From contig CALSFV010000148.1 in the NCBI GenBank assembly GCA_943737045.1, positions 39,037 through 103,036 on the forward strand: a stretch of DNA of 64,000 nucleotides, given 5' to 3'. The notes under the pieces are model-generated. The model had not been told where the DNA came from. It searched no databases and saw only the letters and a list, made by a program, of their open reading frames with translations. How positions within the stretch are numbered: the first letter of the stretch is position 1; each line of letters starts with the position of its first letter. The position numbers and the translations under genes are program-made. This document shows positions 34,677 to 48,100 of this stretch, piece after piece. Source of the DNA: Parapristionchus giblindavisi (lineage: Eukaryota > Nematoda > Chromadorea > Rhabditida > Diplogasteridae).

Positions 34677-37600
34677 ATGACTCGTCTAGTTCCAGTCATT
34701 CCAGATGGTGGATGGGGATGGGTTGTAGTAGTTGGATCATTCCTCATTCATGTATTTGCTGATGGATTTGTATACTCTTTTGGAGTACTCGTTGAGGAAC
34801 TTGTTAATGTTAGTTATTATTTTATATTATTATTATTATTTGTGGATTAAAATGGGCTTCAAGTTCTTAGATTCTTAAAATAATTGGTTAAACTATAAGC
34901 AGCGACAGATCGATCCTAAATTGAAACAGCGGTTATATTATTTACTAATGGGATGTAGGTTGAGTTACTAATAGGTTCTATATTGTTTTTGTCTAATGCT
35001 AATTAATATGCGGAATCGATTAAAGTAAATACGATTCGGGAAAATTTCAGACTACATAATTCGTGTGATCTCTGTTTAAAAAAGAGACTGCATGCTGAAT
35101 TTTGATGCTTTACTGACCTTAATTACTTTGTTTTTAAATCTTATTGATCCTCAAACGCTATGGGCAGATGATTTATGCAGTTGATGCTAATTAGTTGCAT
35201 TTTTTTCTATTTGGGTCGGGGCCTTTTCTCATCTTTCATCTGTTCCTTGATTCTCTATACAAATTGGTCAAAGATGTCGACGAATGAGTGTTCTCTTCCC
35301 TCTCTCTCATACTCTTCCTGTCCCTCTCCTTCTCCCTCTCCCTCTCTCCTACTCTTCAACTACTCTATTGGATAATGGAATTATCTTTGATGAATGGGAA
35401 AGACTGGGAGGAAAGAATGTTTGGGTAAATTCTGAGTGAAGCATAAGAATGCATGATTCGATGAGTGCTCTAATCGTAGATCATTGATAGAAGTGATGAG
35501 AGTAATGAACTCTTAGAGTAGATGAGAGGATATTGGAGGTAACGAATGAATGAATGAATGAGTGGTCTCAGTCATGAGGATATGAGGAAGAATGTACTTG
35601 GATGAATGAATGAGTACTTGAAGTAGAGAAGGACAATTGAGAACAGCTGATTAGAAGAGGGCAAGGAAATGGATTGAGATGAGGGGTAATCGTGTATTGT
35701 AGCTTGTAGTTGGATCTGTAAAGGGTATTTGACTGTAACGAGATTCTGTACGATTGCGATAGGGGGAAGATGGTGGATGAAGTACGTGTTGAACTTGTTG
35801 TTGTGGATATGTGAAGAAGAAGAAGACGAAGAAGAAGAAGAAGATAGAAGGACAGAGTGAAATCCATTGACTGTGTGTACTCTGTTCCGTTCTCTGTTCG
35901 TCTTTGTTGATTAGTTGAGAGGTATCTGCTATAAGGATACGGATAGTTGTTATGAAGAGTAAATTTAGAGGTGATGAATATGGAAATTGCGAATATCTAA
36001 TTGGATGCACAAGTTGTTAAAATTGATTGTATGTACTCGAAAAATAGTGCAATTTCAATGAAAACGTCAATCATTGTCCAAAAAAAATGTTTACTGACGG
36101 ACCATAATCGATATGATTACAGGAGTTCCATGCCACCAATTTCCATGCTTCTATCATTCTATCTCTTCTCACTGGTCTCACTCTCGGATTTGGTCCTGTT
36201 GCATCTGCAGTCACGAACAAATATGGATGTAGAACGAGTACTATCATTGGATCAGTCATTGCTACCATTGGGTGAGTGATCAGAATACGCAAAGGTCAAA
36301 GATCAATCTACAATAATCACTTGTGACAATCTTTTCGATCAATATATTGGTTAGCACCTTAGGTTATAGTTATTTATCGATTAATATCTACTATGCTTAT
36401 AGTTGGACATCAAAGATATTGATCGATAAGATTGTGATGGATTACTGTCGATTGATCTTTGTTCTTTGATCGCCATGCAATGAATAATTGCATTCTATAT
36501 AATGATTCCATTTGTAGATGTGCATCTTCCTACTACGCAACAGATATGCCGTATCTGTTCATCTCCGTTGGAGTAGTAATGGGAGTAGGAGTTGGTCTGA
36601 TGTATTGTCCTGCTATCGTCATTGTTACTATGTACTTTGAGAAGTTAGTAATACTTTTACTAATTTATTGTACTTGTTGATGAGAATTGAAGTGACTAGT
36701 TCTATTCGAGGTTACTATAGTTCTACTAAAGTCGATGAAGAGTCATTTAAAAAAAATTTAAACATGAAAATTCTGTGTTTGCTGTCACGGGCAGTGATGG
36801 TCTATCAATATCCCAGGCCCTTCAAATGCGTGTGGGTACCTAGATTTTGGGTAACAAACGCGTGTGGGTAACCCGATTTTGAGATAAAAACGCATGTGCG
36901 TACCCCAAAATCGTGAAAATTTCAAGAAAATCGTCAATTTATGGTCCAATTTTGCGGGTGGGTGACCATGAAAGGCAAATTTTTGCGGGTGGGTTTATCC
37001 CATGGGATAACCATAGACCATGTCTGGTCACGGGTGTATCAAATAAATAAATAATTCAGGAGACGTGCACTAGCCACTGGTCTAGCTGTTTCCGGTGCAG
37101 GTATCGGGACTTGGATCTTCCCTGTATTCTATGGATATGTACGATCAGCTTACTCGTGGCGTGAAGTATTCATCGTCGGAGCTGGTATGATGATTGATCT
37201 TTGATCTTTGATCATCTGATCTTCCGAATGAGAGATCAAAGATCAAATATTGTATTCCTTACAGTATTCATGGCATTGTGTGGAGTATGCGGAACAACCT
37301 TCCGTCCTCTTCAATTCATTGAGAAAGAAGATGATGATGAAGAATCTGAAGGAACTCCTACGAAGAGCGAGGAAAGCAAGGATGCTAAGGTTTGTTATAT
37401 TGATTGATTCCTTATCATTATTGATTTGCTACTGTTCTTTTGTCTAATCAATAAGTGCGACCATGTGTGATGATTCATTCCTTTGTTTTTCTTACGACTA
37501 ACAATACTTTGTGTTTACATAATAATTATGTTTATTCGACTTTTGTTCGTTTATTCATTCAATCATACGTGTGCTTTACACTATAATCTTTGATTCAATC

Positions 37601-39902
37601 AATAATTCAATGATCGATCAATAGTGAGGTCAAATATGTACAGGAAGACGCTGCCCTCCTCTCTCCTCCCCATAAGCTCAAGGCCTCATCTCACACTGAT
37701 GTCAACTCTACCACAGCAAATGGAATCAAGGTAATCGATAAATTATCAATTGATAAATTGATTATTGATTGATTGATTTTGTAGGCTGCTCGTTCATCTG
37801 GAGATGTTGAGAAGAGCGATGAAGAGTGTGGAGCTGGTGATGCACATGTACCCAGAAGCCGAGCTGGTACGGTATTGATCTATTATTGATTGAATTGATT
37901 GTTTATTGATTGATTGATTCAATTGTAGGTACCGTAACTGAGGGAACCGGATATCTATCCGTGAAAGGAGTACTGTACACTGGATCTATCACTAACGTCA
38001 ATGAGTTCCAGAAGAATCCCGACAAATTCAGGTATACTGTAATTTTGATAAAGATTTTTGAAATTTATACAGTAGCAGTTCAAATTTAAACAAAATCAAT
38101 ACAATACGGTAAACTGTGTCGATACAGTATGATGTGCTATCCATCGACTACATCACTCGCTTGCGTACTGTAAGTCTGAGCAATCGATACGGTCGTTGTA
38201 TGGTGTGGTATTGCTTATACATGTGTGTAGTATGCGCATTGATCTTTGATCTTTGATCTTCTACTCATCTTCCGTTTGACTATACTATATCATTGTCTTT
38301 TATGTTTCTCAATCTATTTCTTGATGGCTGCGACTCGTAATGCTATAATATAAATATATGATCTAATAGAGAGTAGTGAATGATATATGTCAGTGTTTAT
38401 TATATTTTGTTGAATAATCGATGATTACTAATCAATAATCAATATATTGATTTTCCAGATCGATGACCTCTCTTCATTCTCGTAGCAGAGGAAAACTGAA
38501 TGAATTGAAGGAAGAAGGAGATGATGATGTATTCGAAGATGAAAAGAGCTCTGGATGTACTCTTGCAGCATGTGGAAGGTACTGTGCATTATTGATTTAT
38601 TGAGATATTATATAGATTGATTTGTTGTTGAGTATTATAGTATGCGGTAGTATTGAACTGATTGATTAATTACAGAGGTTTCTCCAATATGCTCAATCTT
38701 GGTCTACTGACAGAGGGAACTTTCCTTCTCTTTGCCGTATCCAATCTACTCACTTCTGTTGGATTCAATTCTCCCCTCTACTTCTTACCTCTTCATGCAT
38801 CATCCGGACTTAAACTTGCTAAGGAACAGGTAAGTATCATACTTAATGTACACTTAGTTTTTACTTGGTGTGCCTTAGAGCTTAAGTCATTAAGTAATTC
38901 CTTTAAGGGAGACATGACCCTCTCCGTCTTCGGTATCTGCAACACGATTGGCCGTATCACTTTCGGACTTGTTGGTAAGAATATTGATTAGTGCTTATTG
39001 ATTGATTATTGATTACGATAGAATATACGGTAATAAATATCGATCGATATTGTTATATTATAGGTGACCGTGTTCTTCCTCTTCCCCGTGGACTTGGAAA
39101 GGACACCGCTCGCAATCGTCTATGGATCTACAATATTTCCCTTTCGGTTCGTAGTTTGATCTTTGAACTTCGATCTCTATGTAGGTTGATCATTTATTGT
39201 ATTCGTATGATTCAGATCTGTGGATTACTCACTTGTCTTTCATTCATGTTCGATGATTTCGTCAAGCTCTGCATCTACTCTGGTCAGTTTCATCTTTCAC
39301 CTTTTGTACATAGTTCTTTGTCGATTTCCTATATTTCGTTAAGAACTTTATTCACGATTCAAAAATGAAAACCAGCAATTAAAACTCGTATTCGATATAA
39401 AAGAAGGTATTAAGATATTGAAGCTTTAAATATAACTTACAGGTATCTTCGGTTTCTCCATATCCTCGTACATTTGTCTGACATCCGTGATTCTCGTCGA
39501 TCTTCTTGGTCTCGAGAAGCTCACCAACGCATTCGGACTTCTTCTCCTCTTCCAGGTATTGTATATTATCGACTACTGTCACGTGTATCAATTGATCAGA
39601 ATGAATACCGTAATCTGTTTGCAGGGAGTGGGTACTGTATTCGGTCCTCCCGTGTCGGGATATCTTGCCGATTCATTCAACAACAACTACAACTACTCAT
39701 TCTTCTTCTGTGGAGTAAATCTGCTCATCTCTGGTAAGTGAATCTATCGATAATTCGTTGAAATAGAGATTTTATTGATTGATTGAATGATCATTACCGT
39801 ACTCTTTATTCAGGTCTGATGATGTTCGGTGCTCCTCTTCTCAAGAAATCCGACACGGCTCCTGTGTCTAATGGAGCTAAGAGAAATCTTCCCATCCACT
39901 AA
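34677..39902 (+). CDS. Monocarboxylate-transporter-family (SLC16) MFS protein
   Basis: Proton-linked or facilitative carrier in the plasma or organelle membrane; the substrate cannot be told. Exons: 34677-34808, 36123-36271, 36518-36643, 37060-37184, 37265-37389, 37644-37730, 37785-37866, 37929-38031, 38459-38578, 38676-38829, 38908-38974, 39064-39146, 39216-39282, 39443-39555, 39625-39733, 39814-39902; frame closed at 576 residues. Family signatures: PDGGWGWVVVVGSF near the start (first membrane span) and YFEKRRALATGLAVSGAG before span 5. A long acidic and Ser-rich central loop (EKEDDDEESEG to DDDVFEDEKSSG, about 170 residues) separates the two six-helix halves. The second half includes FGLVGDRVLP and GTVFGPPVSGYLAD, also typical. 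The first intron is 1.3 kb; the intron before 37060 holds a hAT-like MITE. Confidence 0.9.
36792..37026. mobile_element. hAT-like MITE, family CAGTGATGGTCTATC, copy 1
   Basis: 235 bp in an SLC16 intron. Ends CAGTGATGGTCTAT and ATAGACCATGTCTG; flanked by a perfect 8-bp duplication GTCACGGG (36784-36791, 37027-37034). Contains GCGTGTGGGTACC and TTGCGGGTGGGT repeats. A second copy in opposite orientation lies at 56891 in the bestrophin gene. Confidence 0.85.
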
Positions 39903-42154
39903 TTGATTATGAAACTCCGCCCACTTTTATCAATTATTCTCTGAATAGTGATTGATTATTCCATTCCCTTTCCTCTCCCAATTACGTTCCGTTATGTTTA
40001 GGCGCTTTGTACACTGGTAAATGATAGGTACGATTTCGACGACCACATTGATTCATCTTCAATTCAGTTATACTCCCTCCTATTATTCTTTCTATTCCTC
40101 TTTGATTACGGTATCTTTATCGATTGATATCTTTCCTCTTCTTATTTATCACCTCTATCCTCATTATAATACATGTTTCTTCAATTCCTCTTTCCATTTC
40201 AATTGATTCACTTGTTTTTGCTATTTACAGTAATTTTCATTAGGTATTGATCTATCTTTTTTATTCATACGTTTGTTTCACTTCTTTATTCTGTTCCCAT
40301 CACATCTTGCACCTTTACTTCGGATACAGTATTTTCTCCTTTGCCCATTCCTACCGTAGTCTTCTACAATACATCTTGTCGTCTAACTGTAGTTTGTAAC
40401 ATTAGCTCGGCCCCTTACCCCTCCCTTCTTCCTCCTACATCTAATAATCCTTTGTCAGTTACACTTTTCTTGATACACATCAAATGCGCACAACCTCCCC
40501 GAGTACACATCACGATCATGTTAAGTGGTAGTAGTAGCATCTCACACTTGCCTGCACACACTTGTCTCCTTTCCTGTGATTGTTCAATCCAGCCACACCT
40601 CAACCGCGTCAGCTCACAGCATATGCGCCAATGTATTATCGATTGCTCGTTTACACCTCGTTTGAATACAGTAGTTTCTGATAAGTAGTTGAATATAATA
40701 TATGGATAGATTGACTTTTCACTGTTTTCCTCATCAACTTGTCCAGGTCACAATCAAATATTATTCATCTTTCTTCCCCTTCCCCATGACAATATTATGG
40801 CCTACAGTCCCCCTCTGCCTTCCTTTCTAAGATTGGCGTGTCTTTTATCTATTTTATATCCACTTTTAAACGTATCGATCGATATTTCGTATGATCAATA
40901 TCATTAAGTTCCATCTTTGATGTACTCTGATCATATTATCGATTCTCCTCGTTCACTTATCGATTGTTGCTTGACCACTCTCACCAATTTTAGAGTGGAC
41001 CTCTTTGTTGAGCTTTTTATAAACGAACATTGTCTTATTACTTTGATCTCTGCTAGACAACACATGATATAATTTAAATACTCTGGTTTATCATCACCAT
41101 GAGAGATTAGATGGTGACAAAGAGAAATAACAACTACTACCAAGTTTGTCTTCATCAAATTAGATCATTTCTTAGCGTACAATATTGATTATATTCATAC
41201 GTGACAAGGAGAAAAAGGAAGAATATTGATTGATTAGATCATAAGGAAGGCTATAGTGTAGTGAATGAATGCAAATACTGTTAATCTAATAGGGTGCGAG
41301 AACAAGGGACGAGAAGAGAATACAAACCGTGTAGTTAACATTATAATCGATCGATATCAGAAGTGGGCGGGGCCAAGACAAAGGGGAGTTAAAAGAGTAA
41401 TTAAAGTCAAAACTTAGTCAAAGCACCCATTCCTAATCATCTTCGCTCTAATAAGAGAGACAACAACAAGAGTGAGCAATGTGAGAGACACAAAGGGAGT
41501 GAAGGAAAAGGGGCGGAGTCTATGGAGAGAATAAATGCTCATTTACAAGGCTGGTATGTGGTTGTGGGATGGGGACTGGGTACCCGTTATGAACCACAAT
41601 GGGCATATATATAGTATGTAGTTGAGGCAATGTATATATATAGATACTAGAGGGGAGTAAAACATTGATCGATCGATTGATCTACTGAATCATCCATAAC
41701 AGATAATCATAGTACAATATCGAAAGATGAGAGAGAATAGGACAAGGGATAGCGTATACAAATGGAAAACAAATATCATATATGTATATATTGTATTGAG
41801 TGTATTAATGTTACATAGTAACTATGCAAATCGAGTGAGAAGTGGATGGGCGGGAAAACAAGTGTTTGGAATGGAACTGATCGCAGGTATACTGTAAGAT
41901 ATACGGGATACGGTAGAAATAAAATTATTACGGTACAACGGGTACACAATAATTGAGGGTAGTGGTACAACAAATAGAAGAACCGTCATAATAGTAATTA
42001 TAGTATATATATTGAGAGAAGCGATACTGTAGTTGACCCGAATTAGCAAAGTGAGAAGAGAAGAAGAATGAATGAAAGGAGTAATGAGGTTTAGTAGACA
42101 TCGATGATCATTTGGAACGATTTAATAAAAGAATCAATGTGATGAAGATTGAGT
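39903..42154. other. Convergent intergenic region
   Basis: Between the 3' ends of the SLC16 gene (+) and the CLK gene (-). No exons or element ends recognised. Contains scattered GTACGGTA/TACCGTA-type motifs and short AT repeats near 41600-41850. Confidence 0.5.
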
Positions 42155-45100
42155 TTAACCATTAGTAGATGATGAAGATGATGGTTGAGTTGATGAGGAT
42201 GATGATATTCCATTACGAATTGATGATACTCGAGGAGGTCCATTCACTATTGTTTCCCTGAATCAAGAATGGTATAGTATATGGAACATTATAAGGAGAA
42301 AGTAATGGACGCTATAATATATCTTTACTACTGTCTGGCCTTGAAATATCGCTGGCCTATCAGTGATCACCCGCAGGACTTCGTGTGCCTTTAATAACGG
42401 GTTGTACCTTTACCTATTTTTACAGTCATGAAATTAAAGATCAAAAGAGTAGGAAGCGAATTAAGTTTAATAGTTGCAAAGATCAAAGATCACAATGATA
42501 CCTTTGTTGTGGCGTTAATCGGGCAAAGTATGGATGTTGTAGTGCTTCGTCTAATGTAATTCTATTCTCCGGTTCATAGTCCAACATTCTATAATATAAT
42601 AATATATGTACGATGTTTATTGATATGGGTTTACAATATTTAACTATAGAATTACGTACCGTTCTATTAATTCGAATAGTTCAACGTGTTCCGGCTCATT
42701 CGATGTCATGTACCGCTGCAAATTTAATTAATTATTTCATAATAATAATAATAATAATAATAACAACCAATTTTATTCCAAAGCACATAATTCTTACTTA
42801 GTAAATGTGAAAATAATCAAATCAATCAATAAATACAAATTAATCAATAATAAATGTAGCATACCCTGAGTGGTTTACAATTCTCTCGTACATATTGTCC
42901 ATCGGCTCCCTTCTCATTCCAATCTAATCGACCATGGAAGAAATATTTCGTCCTCAAATATCAATATAATATTAAACGATAAATATTTTTTTATAAATGG
43001 ATTCTGATAATTTACTAATATTAAGTTTATGTTGAGATATATCTGTTTCCGACATAACAATTGCACAATAGATCTCAGATATTTAAAACATTTTTGAAAC
43101 ACGAAATCAACGTTGATTTCATCTTTCACATAATACTTATCGCTCATTGTTAGATCTCGTATAGGCGAACAATTCAATTTGAATATCTAAATACTCCACT
43201 CACTTTGACTTCCGACTCATTCTATATGGAATCGTTCCCAGAATTCGATCCATCATAGCCAGATGTTCTCTGCAAATACAACAAATATTTTTGAATATGT
43301 TAAATCATAATATTACAACTTCAAACGTCCAAATCAATATAATAATGTATATTTGAATAAGTAACCTGTTATCATGAGTCTGGAATAGTGTTACTCCTAG
43401 ATACAATTCGAATAGAATACATCCTATCGACCAAAGATCACATGGTTGCTTCCATCCCAATTCTGTAATATATTATTAGTATTACAAAGATGAACAGATA
43501 AAAATCTACTGGATAATGGAATTCTGCACAACTTTCCTGATCAAGGAAACCAACGCTTAAATCTTTGGGGTACCGTCATCTTCTTTAATTCAATCATTTC
43601 AGAGTTTTGTCTAACTTGTATATTTTCATTTACTAATGAGCACAAATTGCCACCGTATATTTGAAAAGCGATTCATCAAATACACAAATTTTTGAACCTC
43701 ATACCTCATACCTCAAACAAGGTACCCCATGTAAGGTACAAGGTAAACAAGCTACCTCATGTCTTAGACTATAAGCACCATACTCAAATAAGTGTAAAAA
43801 ATCGATAACCACAGATTCAGGTGATGTTACAAATTTGGAATAATATATATTTATAATACAACAAAAATGGACGAACCCAAAATGACTTCAGGTGCTCGAT
43901 AATGCCTTGTGCTCACTATCGTAGAGTGATGTTCATGATCAAAGGTGGCCGATCCAAGATCGATTAATCGTACCGATGAATCGCGGATCGTCTTCAATGG
44001 CTGCAATGTACGCACACACTCATTGCATATCAATGGGAATCAAACCCGTCTGGGGTACGCCGCACACTTACCTTTCGTCGTCTACCTGTTGGTTCACTCT
44101 CATCGAAGTCAGAGTTACAAAATAGAATGTTCTCGGGTTTGAGATCAGTATGAGTAAGATGATTGTCATGAAGGAATTTGACTGAATAACACAATTGGAA
44201 GGCGATATGACGAGCTTGTTCCATAGGATATGGTTGATAACTGTTCATCTTCTGAAAGATTATGATTTCAATTGATTCACTGATTGATCATAAAGATGTT
44301 ATTGATTGATTGGGGAGCAATAATAACGACAGAAGGTGCTGTTCACTCTCTCAGAGTTGATCTCTCGTCTCTTTGTGTGTTATGTTTTATGTGAATTGAG
44401 AAAGATTAAAGAAGTGAAGGAGGATGAGAAGATGAATGAATGAATGAATAGAAATGATGAAAGTATATGATCAAGAGAATAAAGAAAGTGTAATAAAGAC
44501 TACTCTTTAACAAGTAATTCTTCATATGGTGAATCAGTAATTTTGAAAATAATAACAAGATACGGTAATGGTATGGTACAAAGATCAAAGATCAATAATC
44601 ATACCATAAAATCGAATACAGATAATCCAAGTAAATCGAAGAGCAGACATGTGTGACCGTAGTAGTCAAAGTGAGAGAGCAATTGGATGACCAAACTGAA
44701 AAGGAATTAAATAATCAATATATTGATTCAATAAATAAGTTACAGAACAACATTAATGTTTGATATTTTGATAATGAATATCGCTTGGGCATCGAGAAAA
44801 GACAAAAGAAATGATGTAATATATAAGGTATGAAAGATGAAACTGACTGTTTCCCATGAGGATCACGATTCTTTAAATGATTTAAGACATTGATCTCCAA
44901 TTTGGCTGCTTCTCTGAAAATATACACTTTCACATAAAATAAATAAATAAATAAAAATTTTCACATATATTGACCGATCTAACGAGATAATACATTCTTT
45001 TCCAATTCTCTCGAACAATAAAAGCTCGGGACTACTGCAGAACACTGGACTAGTTCAAAAGGGGGCGAAAAATAAAATAAACAAAGAAAAAGGAAAGGGC

Positions 45101-48100
45101 ATTTTATTATAGACTTTTATACTATATTTTTCACTGGTCCGGTATGCTGAAAGTTCTGCCACAGGTAGTGCCAAAAGTTCGCCAATACCAAACAAAAATA
45201 GTGTAGAAATGAATTGCAATCAACTCTTCCCAATTTCAAATCTCGATACAGTAACTGAATATGCCCGTGAATCATAGGTTGAAAAGTATGTTGCCTGACC
45301 GGATTTTGAGCCAAAATTTGACAAAAATTGAAAAACCTAACAGGATTTTGAGCCAAAATTTGACAAAAATCGAAAAACCTGACCGGATTTTGAAAACTTA
45401 TAACCTAGCTATTCGATCTATGCCGTGAATACCGCAAACTTCACAAAATATCAAAACTATCGACAGTGATAACTAATAACGACAATACACATAAAAAATC
45501 TAATCGAATGAAATAAATAAAGAATAAAGATCAAAGATGAATTACCTGTATTTGCTGACGTTTTTAATGATCTTGAGGGCGCACAGCTTCCGTGATGGAT
45601 CATTCTGGTCCACAACCTTAACAAAAATCGATAAATCAATTATCAAGCAACTAATAGTACTTGATCTTCTTATTTCATATTCCAACAGATAATAATACAA
45701 ATTCCAAGGCTTTTCAGCGTTCACAAATTCAAATTCCCCATATCATTATCACTATTAAACTCCACAATAGTAGAATAATAAGTAGCAACAAAATCAAAGG
45801 GATACATAACATGAATACAAACCTTGACAACTTTACCGAATGTTCCCTCTCCGAGTTGTTCCAGTATCTCATCTGAAAGTAAATCAATCAATCAATCAAT
45901 ATTTATAGTTCATTCTTATTATTCATCTTTCTCTCATATCGATCTGAGACTGGCAACAAGTCTTTCGTCTATCCTCCCTCTCACTTTCTCAGATAGAGGG
46001 GGAGGGTAGAGGGAGAGGCAGAGGGAGGGATCAATATCACTTCCAGGAACCCCTCAGGCTAGAGCTAGAGATAGATTGATCAGACAGAGAAAGAGAAGGG
46101 AGAAGAATGTGATAGATAGATTGAGAGAGATAGCAGACTGAAGCACGCTTTAAAATCATTTAGTCCTCTTTCATTGCAAAATCGATAAAAAGTTAAAATA
46201 TCGATTGATTTCGATAAAATTAAGTAAGTATATAAATATCGATTGATTTAGAATCGACAAACAAAATATCGATTGATTTTAAATCATTATTATGACATCA
46301 TAAGTTGAGAACGATGAGGGAGGATAAGAGTAAAAACAAGAACATGTGTTGCTATTAGGAACAATTGCTACTCTCTCCCTCTCTCTCTCTCTTTTTTCGT
46401 CGAGGTCAATCACAGATGATACAATATCATCCTCCATGCTTACGTAGACAATCTCATTCTCAGAATTGAAGCAAAGAGGGGAAAATACTTCAAAAACCAT
46501 TTCCAATGAGTCATATCAGCCATATTCATGTTTCACAAATTACACTAAAGATGGTCGATTCAAATATATACGATCCTCTCTCTTTTCCCGAATAAAAAAA
46601 ACAAAACTCCATGAATAAATGAAGGATTCGAATTAAAATTTTACGAAAGACGAAGTTACTTCATCTCCAATTCAACACAACAACCATCATCTCTCATCTC
46701 ATCCTTTAAATTTCGGGGGAAATCCTCACAAATAGGTTTCATAATCAAATCATCTCTTCGTAGTTAAAATAATCAATAAAGTTACTCAATCAATAATAAA
46801 GTTATATCATAATAACATAAATAAGCATACATTTGCAATCTCCACTAGTGATGATATCTTTTACTTTATATACTAAATGACCATCTCTATCATCTTGAAT
46901 AGGAGGTCGACTTGTTTCTCCCGTAGATGATCCAGCTGTTATTCCTCCATCACGACGGGGCTGCTTCTCTTTTGATGTCTGTAATCAATCAATAAATCAA
47001 TAATTGATTATCAATCAAATTCTGTTAAAATTGATCTACCCATTACCTAACCAGACTCAATTACCACAGGAAATTCCCAATCGATAATCTATCGTATTCT
47101 AACCCACAAATCACAGTAACCCCTCGATCATTACCCAATCAATAATCTACCGTATTCTATCGTATTCCATGACTAACCGTCAACTTAACCGCTCCACTCT
47201 TCCTCAATCTATCAACTTGTGGTCCTCCTTCAATGATCCTATTGACTTTAGCAGCAACTGTAGGTGGAAGGGCTAATTGTGCCCTTAGACTCTGTACCTT
47301 CTCCTTATCTTTCTCTTTCTCTTTCACTACAATCTCCTCTTTCTTCTCTTCATTAACCTTCTTCTTTTCTTCTTCTTCTCCTTTCTTCACCTTCTCAGCT
47401 ACATTTACTGTAGAGAAAGCAGCCACAACAGCATTGGCAGTCTTCTTAGCTTCATAATCGTCAGATTCACTCTTTTCTGTTCCTCCTCCAGTTAATTCTA
47501 CTCCACTCTTTGAGGCAGTCACTGATGGAGCTATAGGAGTCGCTCCATCTTTCTTCTTCCTTACACTTAACTTCTTCTCTATAGTTCTTGTTCCTTCTTC
47601 AGGTACTCCAACTACACTAGTAGTTCCCTTCGTTGCATATGCCTTCCTCAATGCCTTTGGTGCAGATGGTGTCACTGGTTTATCTCCTACAGTAGTCATC
47701 GTTGATGGAACCATCGTTGCATCCATAGTCGCCGTCTTCTGAATAGGAGGAGCTCTCGTCGTAGTAGTTGGAGCTCCCTCTGGAGGCTTCTTCGATCCCA
47801 TTGACGGTACTACATTCTCTTTCACTGAATTTTGACTAGTCAAGGGTGGTTTGGACTGAGGGGTTGTAGGAGCTACAGCAGGAGTAGAAGTAGTCATTGG
47901 AGGTGGAATGGGTGGTGGGAGAGTCTTTGGTGGTGGAGGAATAACTACTTCTGGTCCTCCTTTCTTCTTCTCATCTGCTGTAGATGTACTTGGTTGTGGT
48001 TCACTTGTAATAGGGGTCATGGGTGGGGGCAAGACAGTCGATGTCTTCTTCACTGTATTCTCCTTTGTTGATGCTACTCCACTCGATGATGAGGATGATG

